A stretch of 64,000 nt of DNA from Oncomelania hupensis (taxonomy: Eukaryota; Mollusca; Gastropoda; Littorinimorpha; Pomatiopsidae): the NCBI GenBank assembly GCA_036898135.1, contig CM072514.1, positions 7,075,637 to 7,139,636 on the forward strand. Reading direction: 5' to 3'. Below the pieces are notes generated by a model. It was given only the letters and a program-made list of their open reading frames with translations, was not told the DNA's origin and searched no databases. Each line of letters begins with the position of its first letter. The stretch's first letter is position 1. The position numbers were made by a program, and so were the translations under genes. Shown here in pieces: positions 34,358 to 45,883 of the stretch.

Positions 34358-36515
34358 GCCCTGATAGATGAACATGCTACAAATCAGCCTGCCACCTCTG
34401 CCAGCCCAAGAACATGGGATGACAGTGACAGTACAGGTGACAGTGAATTTGGGCAAGATGATCTGGACCTAGTTCAAGAGCTTGTTGAAGAGGTAGAGTG
34501 GATTGTGGATTTAAATTTCTATTATTATTATTTAATACTAGTGGTTTTAGTACCCTGGCAAGCCAGGGTACACATGATGGTGTTTAAAATGTAGACAGAG
34601 AGAACTTTTGTCTGCGAGTTTCATTTGGACGATGATACCTCCCCATATCCCCCTTGATACCTCACCATACCCCCCCCCCTGATATATCCCCGTCCCCCCC
34701 CCCCATGATGACCTAGCTCAAGAGGCCCACTTGCAACCTTTGGGTGCATAGTCTGACACCCATACTTAGCATAATCCTGGGTGACCAGGGATGGGGAGTA
34801 GGGACCTAGTGTGTGCTGGGTGTATCTGTGCATCTGGCACTCGTCCGTATAAGACATGAGCATCAGGATCTGAAAAGTCCATGAGAAGGAATGTGTGCAT
34901 GCACAGACTAGACCGCAGTTTATACTCTTATCTAAATATTCCAGCCTCGTATTCCTGCGCAAGGGCTGGTAATCTGTTAGCATTACGAAGAAGGCAAAAT
35001 GGTGCAACTAATTAATATCAATAAAGTGGAGCTAATTACAAATGCTACAAAATAAATGCAGCTCATAGATCAACAAGATAAAAGATGTGAACTTTTTGCG
35101 ACTGTTGTGAAACAAGTATAACTCACTTTTAAACGTTAAAGGGATGGGAGGTGGGATTAGGAAAAAAAAGTCTACATGTCTGGGGCTGTACAATTGAAGT
35201 CTCAGTTATTTATTTCCACAGATTTCCAGCCCAGTACCTGTTTGGGACACCACACCTGTGTTTGCTGAGTTGAATGAAAGCAGACCATTCACACCACAAC
35301 AACATTGGATTAATAACTGCAACCAATGGATGAAGCAGAGTGCAGTTGCCCAGACTTACGTCAGGAAGTTGCTGCATGAAATGGCCTCTCTTCGCCAACA
35401 GACGCCAAGCGATACCAAATTCTTGGGCCAGTATCATACATTGGTGACACAACAGGAAAGGAAACAAGTTCTACGCCAATTGGTAATGGACCTTTTACCA
35501 CCTGAACAATCGCCCATGAATGAAGATTACTTTCACTTGTATTATGGTTGTCTGATGACTGCAATCAGGAAAACAGTTGTTCTGGCAGCTTCCACTGTGC
35601 CGCTCCAGAATCCACAGGCCACCACTGCAGCACCCATACCACAATCAGCACATGGAAAGATTAGATATGTAGGTGGAATGTGTGTTGCGAAAGTTAAACA
35701 TGGACACATTGCTTTACTGAGGGACGCTATGGAAAAAGGACGGCTTCATGAGCACCACAAGCAGACACGCAAGAAAGTTTTGGTTCTGGATGCAGTGACA
35801 GCCAATCAGACTAACATTCTTCAGACTACAGCCTATCCTGAAAGCATCGCAGAGACACAGAGGCGCCAGAATTTGACATGTAGCTTAACAAACATTACAG
35901 ATGAGTGTTTCTGTTTTTTTGTTGTTGTTTGAGCAGAAGCGAGTGCCACTGTACTCATGTGCAAGCCTCGGTAAAGGCACATTGCAAGAAGTACAGAAGG
36001 AAATTTTAAATGACAATGAACTTTTGCAGTCGTTCAAGGATGCAGTAGGCCAGACTGAAATCAATGACTTGATTGTGAATGAAGTCTTTGAAGAGATTGT
36101 AAAAGCATATTTGTCTGTCACTGACATTGAGTTCAGAAAAGAGCTCATGATCAAACTCGGCAAAAGAAAAACAATGGAGCACAGGAAAAATGTGAGGGTG
36201 GGTGAAGCTATCTCTAGCAAAAAACTAAAAACTGTGACAGCAGTTTTTACTTTGGGTTCTGTACAGTCTGATGACAAAGCAACTTCACTAGAAAAACTGC
36301 AAGTGGCCATTAGGGATGGTTCCTTTGATAAACTTTTAAAAACAGATATTGCTGCCATTGCGGATCTTTTGTTTGATGTTAAACTTCCCATGAAGCTCAC
36401 AAAAGCACAGATGAAAAGTATACTTAAGGAAAAGTCGACTCCCTCTGAAGTTGCACCTGGGCCATCTATTTCCTCCAAAGTTGTACCTGGGCCATCTACT
36501 TCCAATTTTGTGTAA
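34358..36515 (+). CDS. Unassigned multi-exon protein of the TIR transposon
   Basis: Exon a (34358-34492, 45 codons) is bounded by ttttcag and gtagag and is acidic (DDSDSTGDSEFGQDDLDL). Exon b starts at 35222 after atttccacag in the same phase and encodes a helical region (QHWINNCNQWMKQS, YHTLVTQQERKQVLRQLV), then GKIRYVGGMCVAKVKHGH and RKKVLVLDAVTANQTN. The frame changes between about 35878 and 35946, by a very short intron or a frameshift. It then continues as VPLYSCASLGKGTLQEV through a Lys-rich, helical C-terminus ending GPSTSNFV at 36515. I do not recognise the family. The RYVGGxxxAK pattern loosely recalls helical C-terminal motifs of some cut-and-paste transposases, but no catalytic acid triad can be placed. 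Its conserved reading frame and position make it the candidate mobility partner of the helicase. Confidence 0.65.
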
Positions 36516-37620
36516 AGATTGCTGATAGAAGGATATTATGTTATTTTGAACGTAGCATTAGGAAGATGTATTTACTGCTTAAAACTAAAACCTTTCAAGA
36601 CACACCGATTATAATATGTGTCAGCAGCACTGAAATTATTGTTCCATCTGGTTGGCTTATATATTTTTAATTGCAAAGTAGTTTTTTCCCTTCTTATATT
36701 TGAAAATGTTCAATTGTTCAGTTTTCTTATTTATTTTATGCCTCGTGTTAAGAAGAAAAATTGTATTCAAATACAGCTTCACTTTCAAGGACTACAGGTT
36801 TTTCTGGGCCATTTACTATAGTTCACAGTACAAAAAAAAAAGAAGCATAATGTACCTGACATAATCTAGGCTAGAGAATAGCAAATTTAACTGAATTTGA
36901 ACTCCGCTTGTGGTAGAAAGTAAAGTTTTTCCTTTGAAGCCGCACTAGTTTAAATTAGTATTAAAATTATATGCAGGTGATGTTTTGTGATCGGGCTTTA
37001 CAGAACCCAAGGTGAAACCCCAAAAAGTGGTTATTGTCTCACATGCTTGCAGTAATGTGAATCTATAGCCTATGTCTGACGACGAATGTTACAATCATAG
37101 GGAAAATCATGACTTGTCACCGATTTCGTGAGACTATCACCAAGTCATCTCAGTCAAAATCATTTCGCAGCAAGATTTGCAATGATTTTCCACGTTTAGA
37201 ACATGCCCTAATTTCTACGAACTGATTGCGAATCAATGCTACTGTGATCAGTTGATCTTGCGAAAAAAACCCCGTTGGGGTGCCCGGGGTTTCAGTATAA
37301 ATAGTATCCCCACTTTCTGGAAATTTAGTGCTTTAAATTCCCACTGTCGCTGTCTCTCTCATTTGCTCTTTCTCGTTCCTGCTCTGTTCTATCAATCTGC
37401 TATACTATCGTCTTCTTCGCTAGACCAGTCACCTACCTTTTTTCTTGAAAACTCTTCCGGGACAAGACTCCTTGTTTGTGTATGAGGTCTGTTGGATCAG
37501 CTTGGGAATATTGGACGCTTTCTGCCAGGTGGTCACTAGGGCTTCCTATGATGTTATTATTTAGCAATGTAGGCATTTTATATGTATGTGTTTAGTTGAT
37601 AATTTATAATGATGTTTGTA

Positions 37621-38063
37621 TTCTATTTTCTTTTTGTAAACGGGGGTTCGATAAGTTGGGGTGAAGCCTCAGCTGTCCCCTGCGTGGGATGTCTTTATTG
37701 TAAAGTGACTGGCTGGTGGAGAGCTTTCAGTTTTCCCACTAGTTGTTTCGACAGATCTTTTATGCGGATCGGGGGTTGTCCGGTCCTGATTTGGCTCGGA
37801 AGAGTCCGCTGGACCTAAAGCAACAATAAATCAATCAATCAATCAATTCTATTTTGTTTTTGTAACCGGGGGTTCGAGAAGTTGGGGTAAAGCCTCAGCC
37901 GTCCCCTGCGTGGGATGTCTTAAGTGACTGGCCGGTGGAGGGCATTCAATTTTCCCACTAGGGTTGTTTCGGCAGATCTTTTATGCGGATTGGGGGTTGT
38001 CCGGTCCTGATTTGGCTCGGAGGAGTCCGCTGGACCTAAAGCAACAATCAATCAATCAATCAA
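37621..38063 (+). repeat. Two tandem copies of a retroposon end with ATCA tails
   Basis: Copies at 37621-37846 and 37847-38063 share TTTTTGTAA..CGGGGGTTCGA, GCGTGGGATGTCTT, TTGTCCGGTCCTGATTTGG and GCTGGACCTAAAGCAACAAT, each ending in AATC repeats. The tail pattern is that of a LINE or SINE 3' end. Head-to-tail duplication inside the transposon may have arisen by recombination in the tails. Confidence 0.75.
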
Positions 38064-38902
38064 AACCTGTACACTCAGTATTCTATGAGAGTTCTTCGTC
38101 ATCAACAAGAATTGGTAAAAAGCTAAACATTCTTATTGTAAAATTTTCTTTGGTAATATGAAACATACAGCTTTGTCGTTGAATTTATTCATCACAAGTC
38201 ATGGTTTGATCTTCTATGGAGATGTGAATGCAGCTGCAAAAACAAAATATTGGTATGACTGACTGAAAATTTCAGGTAAAATACTGCTTCAGTGTTGCTG
38301 TACTCTCCCAATACTAGTTAGTATGAAGGGAAAGAAAATAAAAGTGTAAAAATACGTAAATAACTGATATTTATGAAAAAACTATAAATAACTTTAAATA
38401 CATTAAGGGATTCATTGATTAGTTTATTTCATGTATTTATTTCTTCTTATATTCCCTTGTTATTTATTACTTGCATACACATTGAAAAGATCTGTGTAGT
38501 AATGTTGACAAATTACATAGAAATTTTCGTAATAACTTGTTTTATTTGTAATTTAAAGCTAATAAACGAAAGCAGTGTACAGTTAGTGTATATTTGTATT
38601 TCCTCATCCGCTCAAGAAAAGGTGAACAGAGAGTGAAAGTACATAAATAAAATAAAAAAATGTACGTATATAGTGTTATTCTTTGATGACACTTTTGTCA
38701 TCCATTCTTTTTGCATTCGCTGTCTCCGTTTCTTTTTGTTTGTCTGTCTCTCTTTTTTTCATGTTTTCCATTTTATTAATACTTTTTCTTTCCCTCTGTT
38801 GTGATTACCTTGCTCACATTCATCATAATATTAACTGGAACTTGAGCAGCTCTTAAACTGGAAAATGGCAATATATAAGTCGTACTGATGAAAACTGCCA
38901 CA

Positions 38903-39022
38903 ACCAACACCATACTAGTGTTTTTTACGACATGTATCTTGACATGACTTTTATATTATTCTACCAATACCATACTAGTGTTTTTTACGACATGTATCTT
39001 GACATGACTTTTATATTATTCT
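38903..39022 (+). repeat. 60-bp tandem duplication
   Basis: Units 38903-38962 and 38963-39022 are nearly identical (ACCATACTAGTG ... TATATTATTCTA). Recent slippage or replication error inside the transposon. Confidence 0.9.
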
Positions 39023-39595
39023 ATCTTATCCTGGATCATTATAATTACCATGTAATATGCGGAAATACTACAAAATAAATAAATAATTAAACAACAAAGC
39101 GAAACAAACAAAACACAGATGCTCCCACAATCTCCTGTCACAACGGCCTACACAAATATTTATTAAGGGGGAAACGGTGGTAGAGAGGGTGGGGATTAAT
39201 TACACACACAAAGGTCTCAAAAGGAATAAACAACAACAAAAGTCTTTTATAGCACAGCTGAATGCTTAGTGACATCGTAGTTGATCTTGTCACGCATGGA
39301 CCTACCTTGGTTTGAACTGCAACTGTGTAGATAGATCTATGCTCTAGTGCAGATTTTATTTTTCATTCATCGTCATAATTTTTAGTGCAACCCTAAAATA
39401 GCAATGGAAGCGGCGTTTGCACGTTTGCTATATTTCAATATGTTTCTTGTAATTAAGCTCTTACCACAAAAAAATCTTGGCATCCATCCCAAAAGCGAAA
39501 GTTGCACGCTTGAAATCGTTCTTTAGAACCGACGGACATTGACAGTTTAAACCGAAACTCGTTTACGGAAGTTATAGTTTCGGTAAACAAAGGTC

Positions 39596-39881
39596 ACTTC
39601 CGTGAAGCGATTGTGAAAAAGGTCATTTTTTTGACAATTTTATCGAAATGTAACGGGTTTCAAAATAGACAGAGCATAGTTCTTATTTTGTTTGTTTGCG
39701 TGAATCACTGCTGAAATGAATGAGTTGCCTTCTTTGGGAAGAACTCTTCGAGTTTGTTTATATAAATTTGAAAACTGCGATGACCCGCCAGTTCCGCTTG
39801 CTTCTGTTTGGGACCTTGTATTATAGTTACCAAAGGGAGACGCGTCATAGGCGCTCGCGTGTTAAGATACAAGCGCCTGTG
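39596..39881 (-). repeat. Right terminal inverted repeat
   Basis: Inverse partner of 30593-30879. The outer 16 bp are a perfect match, followed by a two-base difference and then near identity to the inner end. Confidence 0.9.
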
Positions 39882-40087
39882 AGGTCTACTAGCTGTATTG
39901 ACTGTCAAGCCACTATATTTCTATCCAGAACTTGCTTTTAATTATTAGCAGTGAACATTTATTTAATGACCCATTGTAACATTTGTGGGGTTGAGTCGTT
40001 AGCTTGTCATGCTTGCTGACCTTGTCTGTTTTAACACGGTGACCCACTGATCCAGTAATCTTGTGATTAGTTCTCATTTCTAAACGT

Positions 40088-43000
40088 GTGGCAGCAGTCA
40101 TGGATGGGTTATTGAGGCACATGGAAAAAGGGCTGATTCCAAGTTGTCGACCCTCCAAAGACGTATACCAGTTTCTCCTAGAGCTCGGCATTGCAAGAAA
40201 ACAGCCTACTAAACGTAGCACTCGAGCAGGCAGACTCGCGAAACTGCGGCTTCGTGCACCGTCAAACGTTGCCACTACAGATTGTAGAACTACACCCGGC
40301 GCTGCCCTCATCGGCGGTGCAACTACACCTGGCGCAGCCCTTATCAGCGGTACAACTAGCGCCGCCCTCATCGGTGGTGCAACTAGCGCTGCCCTCATTG
40401 GTGGTGCAACTACCCCCGGCGCTGCCCTCATCGGCGGTCCAACTACACCCGGCGCTGCCCTCGTTGGTGGTGCAACTACACCCGGCGCTGCCCTCATCGG
40501 TGGTGCAACTGGCGCTCCCATCATCGGTGGCGCAACTGGCGCTGCTCTCATCGGTGGTGCAACTAGCGCTGCAACTACACCTGTCTCCATCCCTTCATCA
40601 TCCACACGAGCAAAGACGCCCACATCTAGCCCCACTAGCCCTGCAAGTCAACTTAAATTCCCCTTTGCCACTACCTTACTTCCATCTCCAAACCCCTCTG
40701 CACCGGATCCAAGTATTCAAACTGCCGAGCTAACTACGTTGAGACTTTACAGCTGCCCCAATCCCCAAACACCCCAAACAGCAGGTCGTTTGCTAGCAGG
40801 TCTTCTCAACGCTCAGTCCGTACGGCCGAAAGGCAAGGCAGATCTGATTGCAAATTATATTCTAGACAAAGACCTTGATATCTTTTTCATCACTGAAACA
40901 TGGCTCCGTGACCATGATGCATTAACACGTAAAAAACTGACACCTGAAGGATACTAGATACAATCCTTTCCCAGGCCATCCATCAGATCTGGCGGTGGAA
41001 TAGCTGTCATTTACAAAGAACATCTGCATTCATCCTTAACCACTGACCTTCATTTCACACACCCCACGTTTGAAACTATTCAAATCAACTTCAAATCCAT
41101 ATCCACACTCAACTTTCTCTGCATGCCCCCCCCCCCCCCCCACCAAATCAAGTAAACCAACTGAAAGAATCAGCTTTCTTTGAGGAATTCACAGAGACTC
41201 TTGAACAGTACAACACTACCAACATCAGTACACTACTCTTGGGTGATATTAACATTCACTGGGATGAAGTTCACCGCTCCGACGTCAAGCGAATGAAACG
41301 ACTCCTTGACCATTTCAACCTGGACCAGCTCGTCCAAATACCAACACAAAAGTTCATACATATCCCAGACTGGATCATCTACCGCCCCTCTGACCATCAA
41401 GTTTCTTTCACAGACCTAACTGATGACCCCATCTCGGACCACTCAGTTGTAAACTTTGCCGTCAACACAGCCAAACCAGCCAAGCAGAGAAGAGTAGTTA
41501 CTCGTCGAAAGCTGAAAGCTGTAGATATCGACGCCTTCACTGAAGAGGCTGTTCAACTTCTTTCACAACCTCCCCCAACCCCAGACATCGCCGCCAACTT
41601 AGACTCTACGCTACTAAACCTCCTCGACCGGCATGCTCCGTCCTCGTCCCGAACCCTTCCCGATGGCCACCAGCACCATGGTACACTCAGTTGATACATG
41701 AAGCCAAACAAGAACGCCGCCGAGCTGAACGTGCCTATCGGAAATCCAAGCTAGAAGTTCATCGTCAGATCTACAGCGAGAAAAAACATAAAGTCAAAAC
41801 CTCTATCATAGACGCCAAATCTGCATTCTTCAACAAAGCCATCGCGACAGCATCAACCTCGAAAGAATATTCTGTTTTGTTCAGCCTCCTCGGCCGTCCA
41901 ATTGCTTCCCCTCTTCCAACTGTCTACGACCCCCAAGCTCTCCCTGAACTATTCTCAGCATTTTTCATCAACAAATTTGACCGCCTCCGCTCTGACCTTG
42001 ATCAAACGCCCTTCACTCCATCACCCCCTCCCTCACTTTTCTCTGGATCTCCACTAAGAATGTTCCAACCTGTCTCCGTCGAGCACATCAAGAAAACTCT
42101 CCAAAACATGACCCTAAAAACCTGTGAACTTGACCCTCTACCCGCGTGTCTCCTCTCAAAAATCATTGACAAAATCCTTCCTCACATCGCTGCAGTCATC
42201 AACTCTTCTTTGGCTTCCGGCATCTTTCCTCATGCATACAAGTCAGCTATTGTCTGCCCCCTTCTCAAAAAGCCCAATCTTGATCATAACGACCTCAAAA
42301 ACTACAGGCCTGTATCAAACCTCAGCTTCCTCTCAAAACTCCTTGAACGCCTTGTCCTCGAACAGCTTAACCAACATCTCTCCCTCCATTCTCTTCTACC
42401 TCCCAATCAGTCTGCGTACCGCCCATTACATAGTACCGAAACTGCCCTTCTGCGCATGACGTCAGATCTTCGCAATGCAACAGACAATGGTGAAATATCG
42501 GCCCTTGTCTTACTAGACCTATCGGCTGCGTTCGACACGATCGACCACCAAATTCTACTACGTCGCCTCCATGACATCTTTGGCATCCAAGAAACCGTGT
42601 TGGCCTGGTTAGAATCATATTTAACTAACATGATTCAAACCGTTGTTACAAACTCCACTTCTTCTCAGCCAGCAACCGTCTCATGTGGAGTACCCCAGGG
42701 CTCAGTCCTTGGTCCAGTGCTCTTCACCCTCTACACTCAGCCCATTTCACAAATAATTAACCGACACAACCTCCAGCATCAGTCATTTGCTGACGACACC
42801 CAACTTCACTCCAGCTCAAAACCAAACGTTGTTGACAATATGCTGTCCTCCATCTCCACCTGCATCTCCGATCTTAAGAACTGGATGACAGAAAACAAGT
42901 TAAAACTAAACAGCGACAAAACAGAAGCACTTCTGACTGGTACTCAACACAAACTCGCTACCATTGCCACATCCTCCCTTGACCTTGAAGACACTTCAAT

Positions 43001-43643
43001 ACCCATCTCTGACCAAGTAAAAAGTTTGGGAGTCATCCTCGAGTCCACCTTTTCCATGAAACCTCAGATCTCATCTTTGACCAAAACCTGCTACTTCCAC
43101 CTCTGGCAAATTTCTTCAGTCCGCCACTTCCTGACCCATGAAACCTGCACCAAACTCGTCGTCTCTCTGATCTTTTCCAGACTTGACTACTGCAACTCCC
43201 TTCTTGCCAATTCTCCGTCTAAGCACATCCACCCTCTTCAACGGGTCCATAACAACGCTGCCCGCCTGATCCTCAACAAAAGAAAGACTGACCACGTAAC
43301 TCCTCTCCTCCATTCATTTCACTGGTTACCCATTGAAGAGCGAATCAACTACAAACTGTGCTGCCTCTGTCATAAATGCCTTTCAAACTCTGCCCCTGCC
43401 TATCTCAGCCAATGTCTTCACCTCTACACCCCGTCTCGCTCCCTCCGATCTGCTGCCGACACACGGTTGTGCAGAATTCCTCGGACCAAACTTACCACCG
43501 CTGGCAAAAGAGCCTTCACGCACCCCGGCCCTTCAGCATGGAACAAACTTCCCCTCAAGCTCCGATCGCTCTCATCTCACCCTGCCTTCAAGACCCAGCT
43601 TAAGACACACATTTTTTGCAAATGTTACTCCCTACTGAACTAG
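40088..43643 (+). pseudogene. LINE ORF copy B: repeat region, endonuclease, RT
   Basis: The frame 40088-40957 reads from MAAVMDGLLRHM through the 11-residue repeats into the endonuclease (FFITETWL) and stops at a TAG where copy A has AAG. A poly-C expansion at about 41125 and a 1-bp loss near 41665 make further shifts. The middle frame 41239-41694 carries the GDINIHWD and ISDHSVV motifs. The last frame (41691-43643, 650 codons) holds an intact reverse transcriptase with LLDLSAAFDTIDHQ, CGVPQGSVLGP and SFADDTQLH, and the C-terminal WLPIEERINYKL and WNKLPLKLR regions. Each copy repairs the other's lesions by comparison, so the common ancestor was probably a full single-ORF element. Confidence 0.85.
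40285..40572 (+). repeat. 33-bp tandem repeat inside LINE ORF copy B
   Basis: Same array as 18853-19146, in frame, encoding TTPGAALIGGA-type units with private substitutions (for example GGP, ALVGG and PIIGG units). Confidence 0.85.
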
Positions 43644-43795
43644 TCATTTGCAGGAGCGCTCTGTAGGCTATTAACGTGTGTCCCAGTTGATGTACTGTCG
43701 TTTGTTCTGTGTGCTCTTTTAGCTCTTTTCCTTCGCGCCATAAACTTTGTTGGAAATGTGCGTAATATAAATCCCATTATTATTAATATTATCTT

Positions 43796-44148
43796 ATTGA
43801 ATAAGTTCCTCTCCAAACAAAATATGTTGAACAGAGATTTTCTTGTTTATGAATACACCACGATTTTCATCTTCAGCATTATATTTAGTTCTCCAAGAGT
43901 TCAAGCTTTATTTGATATGTAAACAATGCTGGATAGGAATCAAACATTTTAAATAACTTAAATATAAATAACAAAATAAATACATGTCGCTGTATATACA
44001 GTATTTATAACAAGACAAATACATCGATAGAAAGACTTTGCAATTTACTTGTGACATGTAATGTGCTGATATCATATAAGGCATCTGATCAGTGTATACA
44101 TTGTCAAAGGTATTATGTAGTCATTATTACTGTGCATGATATTTTCAG
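43796..44148 (+). repeat. EGF-module intron upstream of an intact exon
   Basis: Matches 23371-23622 and other module heads, and ends in the acceptor tgatattttcag. The pyrimidine tract is weak, but the same site serves the exon at 29546. Confidence 0.65.
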
Positions 44149-44265
44149 ACAACAATGAATGCAACACACAACCTGCTCTCTGTACTCCCGGTACCTGTAT
44201 CAACAGTAATGGTTCCTACAACTGTCTGTGTCCTGAAGGATACTCTGGATTTGGATCGTGTCAAG
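44149..44265 (+). CDS. EGF exon (D2 copy B), intact
   Basis: A 117-bp exon, phase 1-1, acceptor atattttcag and donor g|gttagt. It encodes NNECNTQPALCTPGTC, then [17 protein letters not shown], then FGSC, six cysteines in EGF spacing. Relative to 29546 the calcium-binding DINEC start has become xNNEC (ATC to AAC), which could weaken calcium binding. The paralogue in copy A (23623) has lost its first half and donor. This exon therefore keeps the splicing-competent version of the module after D2. Confidence 0.8.
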
Positions 44266-44729
44266 GTTAGTTTAACCATTTGCTGAGGAAGACCTCCAAT
44301 ATACCTCCATCCTTCACCCCCATCTTCCTCACCCAACCCGTACCCCCTCACCAAATTAATAAATATCTACAGTACATTAGAGGGATTGTCATTCTTCGTC
44401 CTCATAACTTGAACTGTATGGACTGCTTTGGGTGTAGCTGACAATGTTGTTTAGTTCTTTCTTCCTTACATTCAGTATGGTCATACTCTTGCTACTGGTT
44501 ATTTTCTATTACTGTTGTTAGATAAATCTTCGGCCAACTGTGGTAACGTACCTTTCCATTGCCACCACCACCCTTCTCCCTCTCTCCACCCTAAACCCCT
44601 CTGTATCTTTATGGAGAGTAAGAAAGCGTTAGTTTCGTTCAATGGTGTCAGGAGGAGTGGGAGGGTGGAGGGGGTAGGGGGATGGAATTATATTTTATAA
44701 TTCATGCAAATTAACACAAAGGAAATTTT

Positions 44730-45883
44730 TAACCATAGTTTTGATTTAGGCTCAAGGCATCTGTACACTGTAATTACATACGAATTGTAAAAGAAATTTA
44801 TAAAAAAAAAAATAAAGTTTACTTAATGATGATACCTCTCTTTATTGCCATATGTTGGGTTTTACCTTGGAGGCACAATTAAAGTCTAAATACATACCAA
44901 ACTTAAACCGAATCCCTTTAGTAATTTGGGAGAAAACAGGATTAGAACGCAACAAATTATGACGTTGCAATAATGACGTCACCAAGTATGTATAATTTTA
45001 TGCCATCTGGTGGGCTATTTTCTCATTAAAAACCAAGTTTCATAGAAATTCGTCCAGTACTTCAGAAAAAGGTTAGCAAAAACAAACAAAAAAAATAAAC
45101 AAACAAACAAACAAACAAACAAAACTACATCAAAGTAAATGAAAATTTTACGTCACCACGATGACCTCACTCGATATACATAAGTTTGGACTAAAGTAGT
45201 GGCCACATTTGGCTTACGCTTTGCAGCTTATGCTTTGGGTTATGAGAGTTTTCACTGACCGGAAATTTGACGGGTGGTCGCTCTTTATTAGTTTAGTGGC
45301 CACATTTGGCTTTTTACAGCTTACCATTGGTCGGAGGTAGTGACGCCATGCTTATCAAGGCTCAGTTCGAAATTATTAACGTCTGTAGCTGTGTAATGTC
45401 ACTACAACAAGGCTCTTTGTCATGACGATGTGATGTATTCTTTTACGACTTGGCTTACGTATTTTTGCAGTAGAAATCAAACAAGCGCTATTCTTGTGAA
45501 ATTTTACTTTAGCCAGAACGCAAGAAAATACATAAAGAATTCATAAGCGTAACACAAGTGTGACCGGGTGCTATAGGTCAATGTGGCCGGGCCTTAAGAT
45601 TCAGCGCCTCTGTACACTCTCATGTAATGCAGATTTTTAAAGGAACTGTAAACAAAATAATAATAAAGGTGACGTCATCTTGAACACATTACTCGATTTG
45701 CATAAGGTTGGTTTTACCTTGGAGGCACACATATCGTACTTGAATTAAATCCATCCAGTAAATTGGGAGAAAAAAAGGATTAGAAAAAAACACAACAAAT
45801 TATGATCTCACGATGATGGGTTCATTATTTGTTAACCACGTTTCAAAGAAATTAGGTAATCAGTTTCAGAAAAAAGTGCAAAT
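44730..45883 (+). repeat. Intronic interspersed repeat (D2 copy B)
   Basis: Copy B counterpart of 24190-25293, with the same paired motif blocks. It is interrupted at 45884 by a solo LTR and continues at 47371-47540 into the AAT array. A short CAAA array sits at about 45105-45125. No coding sequence. Confidence 0.6.

Larger units (their letters stand above)
36516..39595 (+). other. Non-coding right part of the TIR transposon
   Basis: About 3 kb with no supported gene. It contains a tandem pair of a retroposon-like repeat (37621-38063), a 60-bp tandem duplication (38903-39022) and AT-rich sequence. Reading frames here are short and unconserved. Confidence 0.5.
30593..39881 (+). mobile_element. 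9,289-bp TIR DNA transposon carrying a PIF1-like helicase
   Basis: The two ends are inverted copies starting CACAGGCGCTTGTATC. The inverted repeats extend 286-287 bp with few mismatches. A perfect 8-bp target duplication aggtctac flanks the element (30585-30592 and 39882-39889), and the empty site stands at about 18440-18452 in LINE copy A. Cargo on the plus strand is a PIF1-like helicase gene (30961-33033) and a second multi-exon gene (34358-36515), followed by about 3 kb without coding. I recognise no DDE transposase, no Rep/HUH nuclease and no tyrosine recombinase. The 8-bp duplication excludes Helitrons, which make none, but does not fix a superfamily. The element may be autonomous by an unknown enzyme, or a composite moved by a partner. 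Confidence 0.85.
30519..43795 (+). mobile_element. L2/CR1-like LINE, D2 copy B, split by a DNA transposon
   Basis: The 5' leader starts at 30519 and is interrupted at 30593 by the TIR transposon. It resumes at 39882 and runs through the ORF to an ATT-rich 3' end at about 43770-43795. Without the insertion the element is close to 4.0 kb. The downstream flank is the EGF-module intron, the same as in copy A. Confidence 0.85.

Noticed and set aside
35885..36505. Minus-strand 206-residue open frame
   Set aside because: Antisense of the unassigned transposon protein. The sense frame is supported by splice sites and composition.
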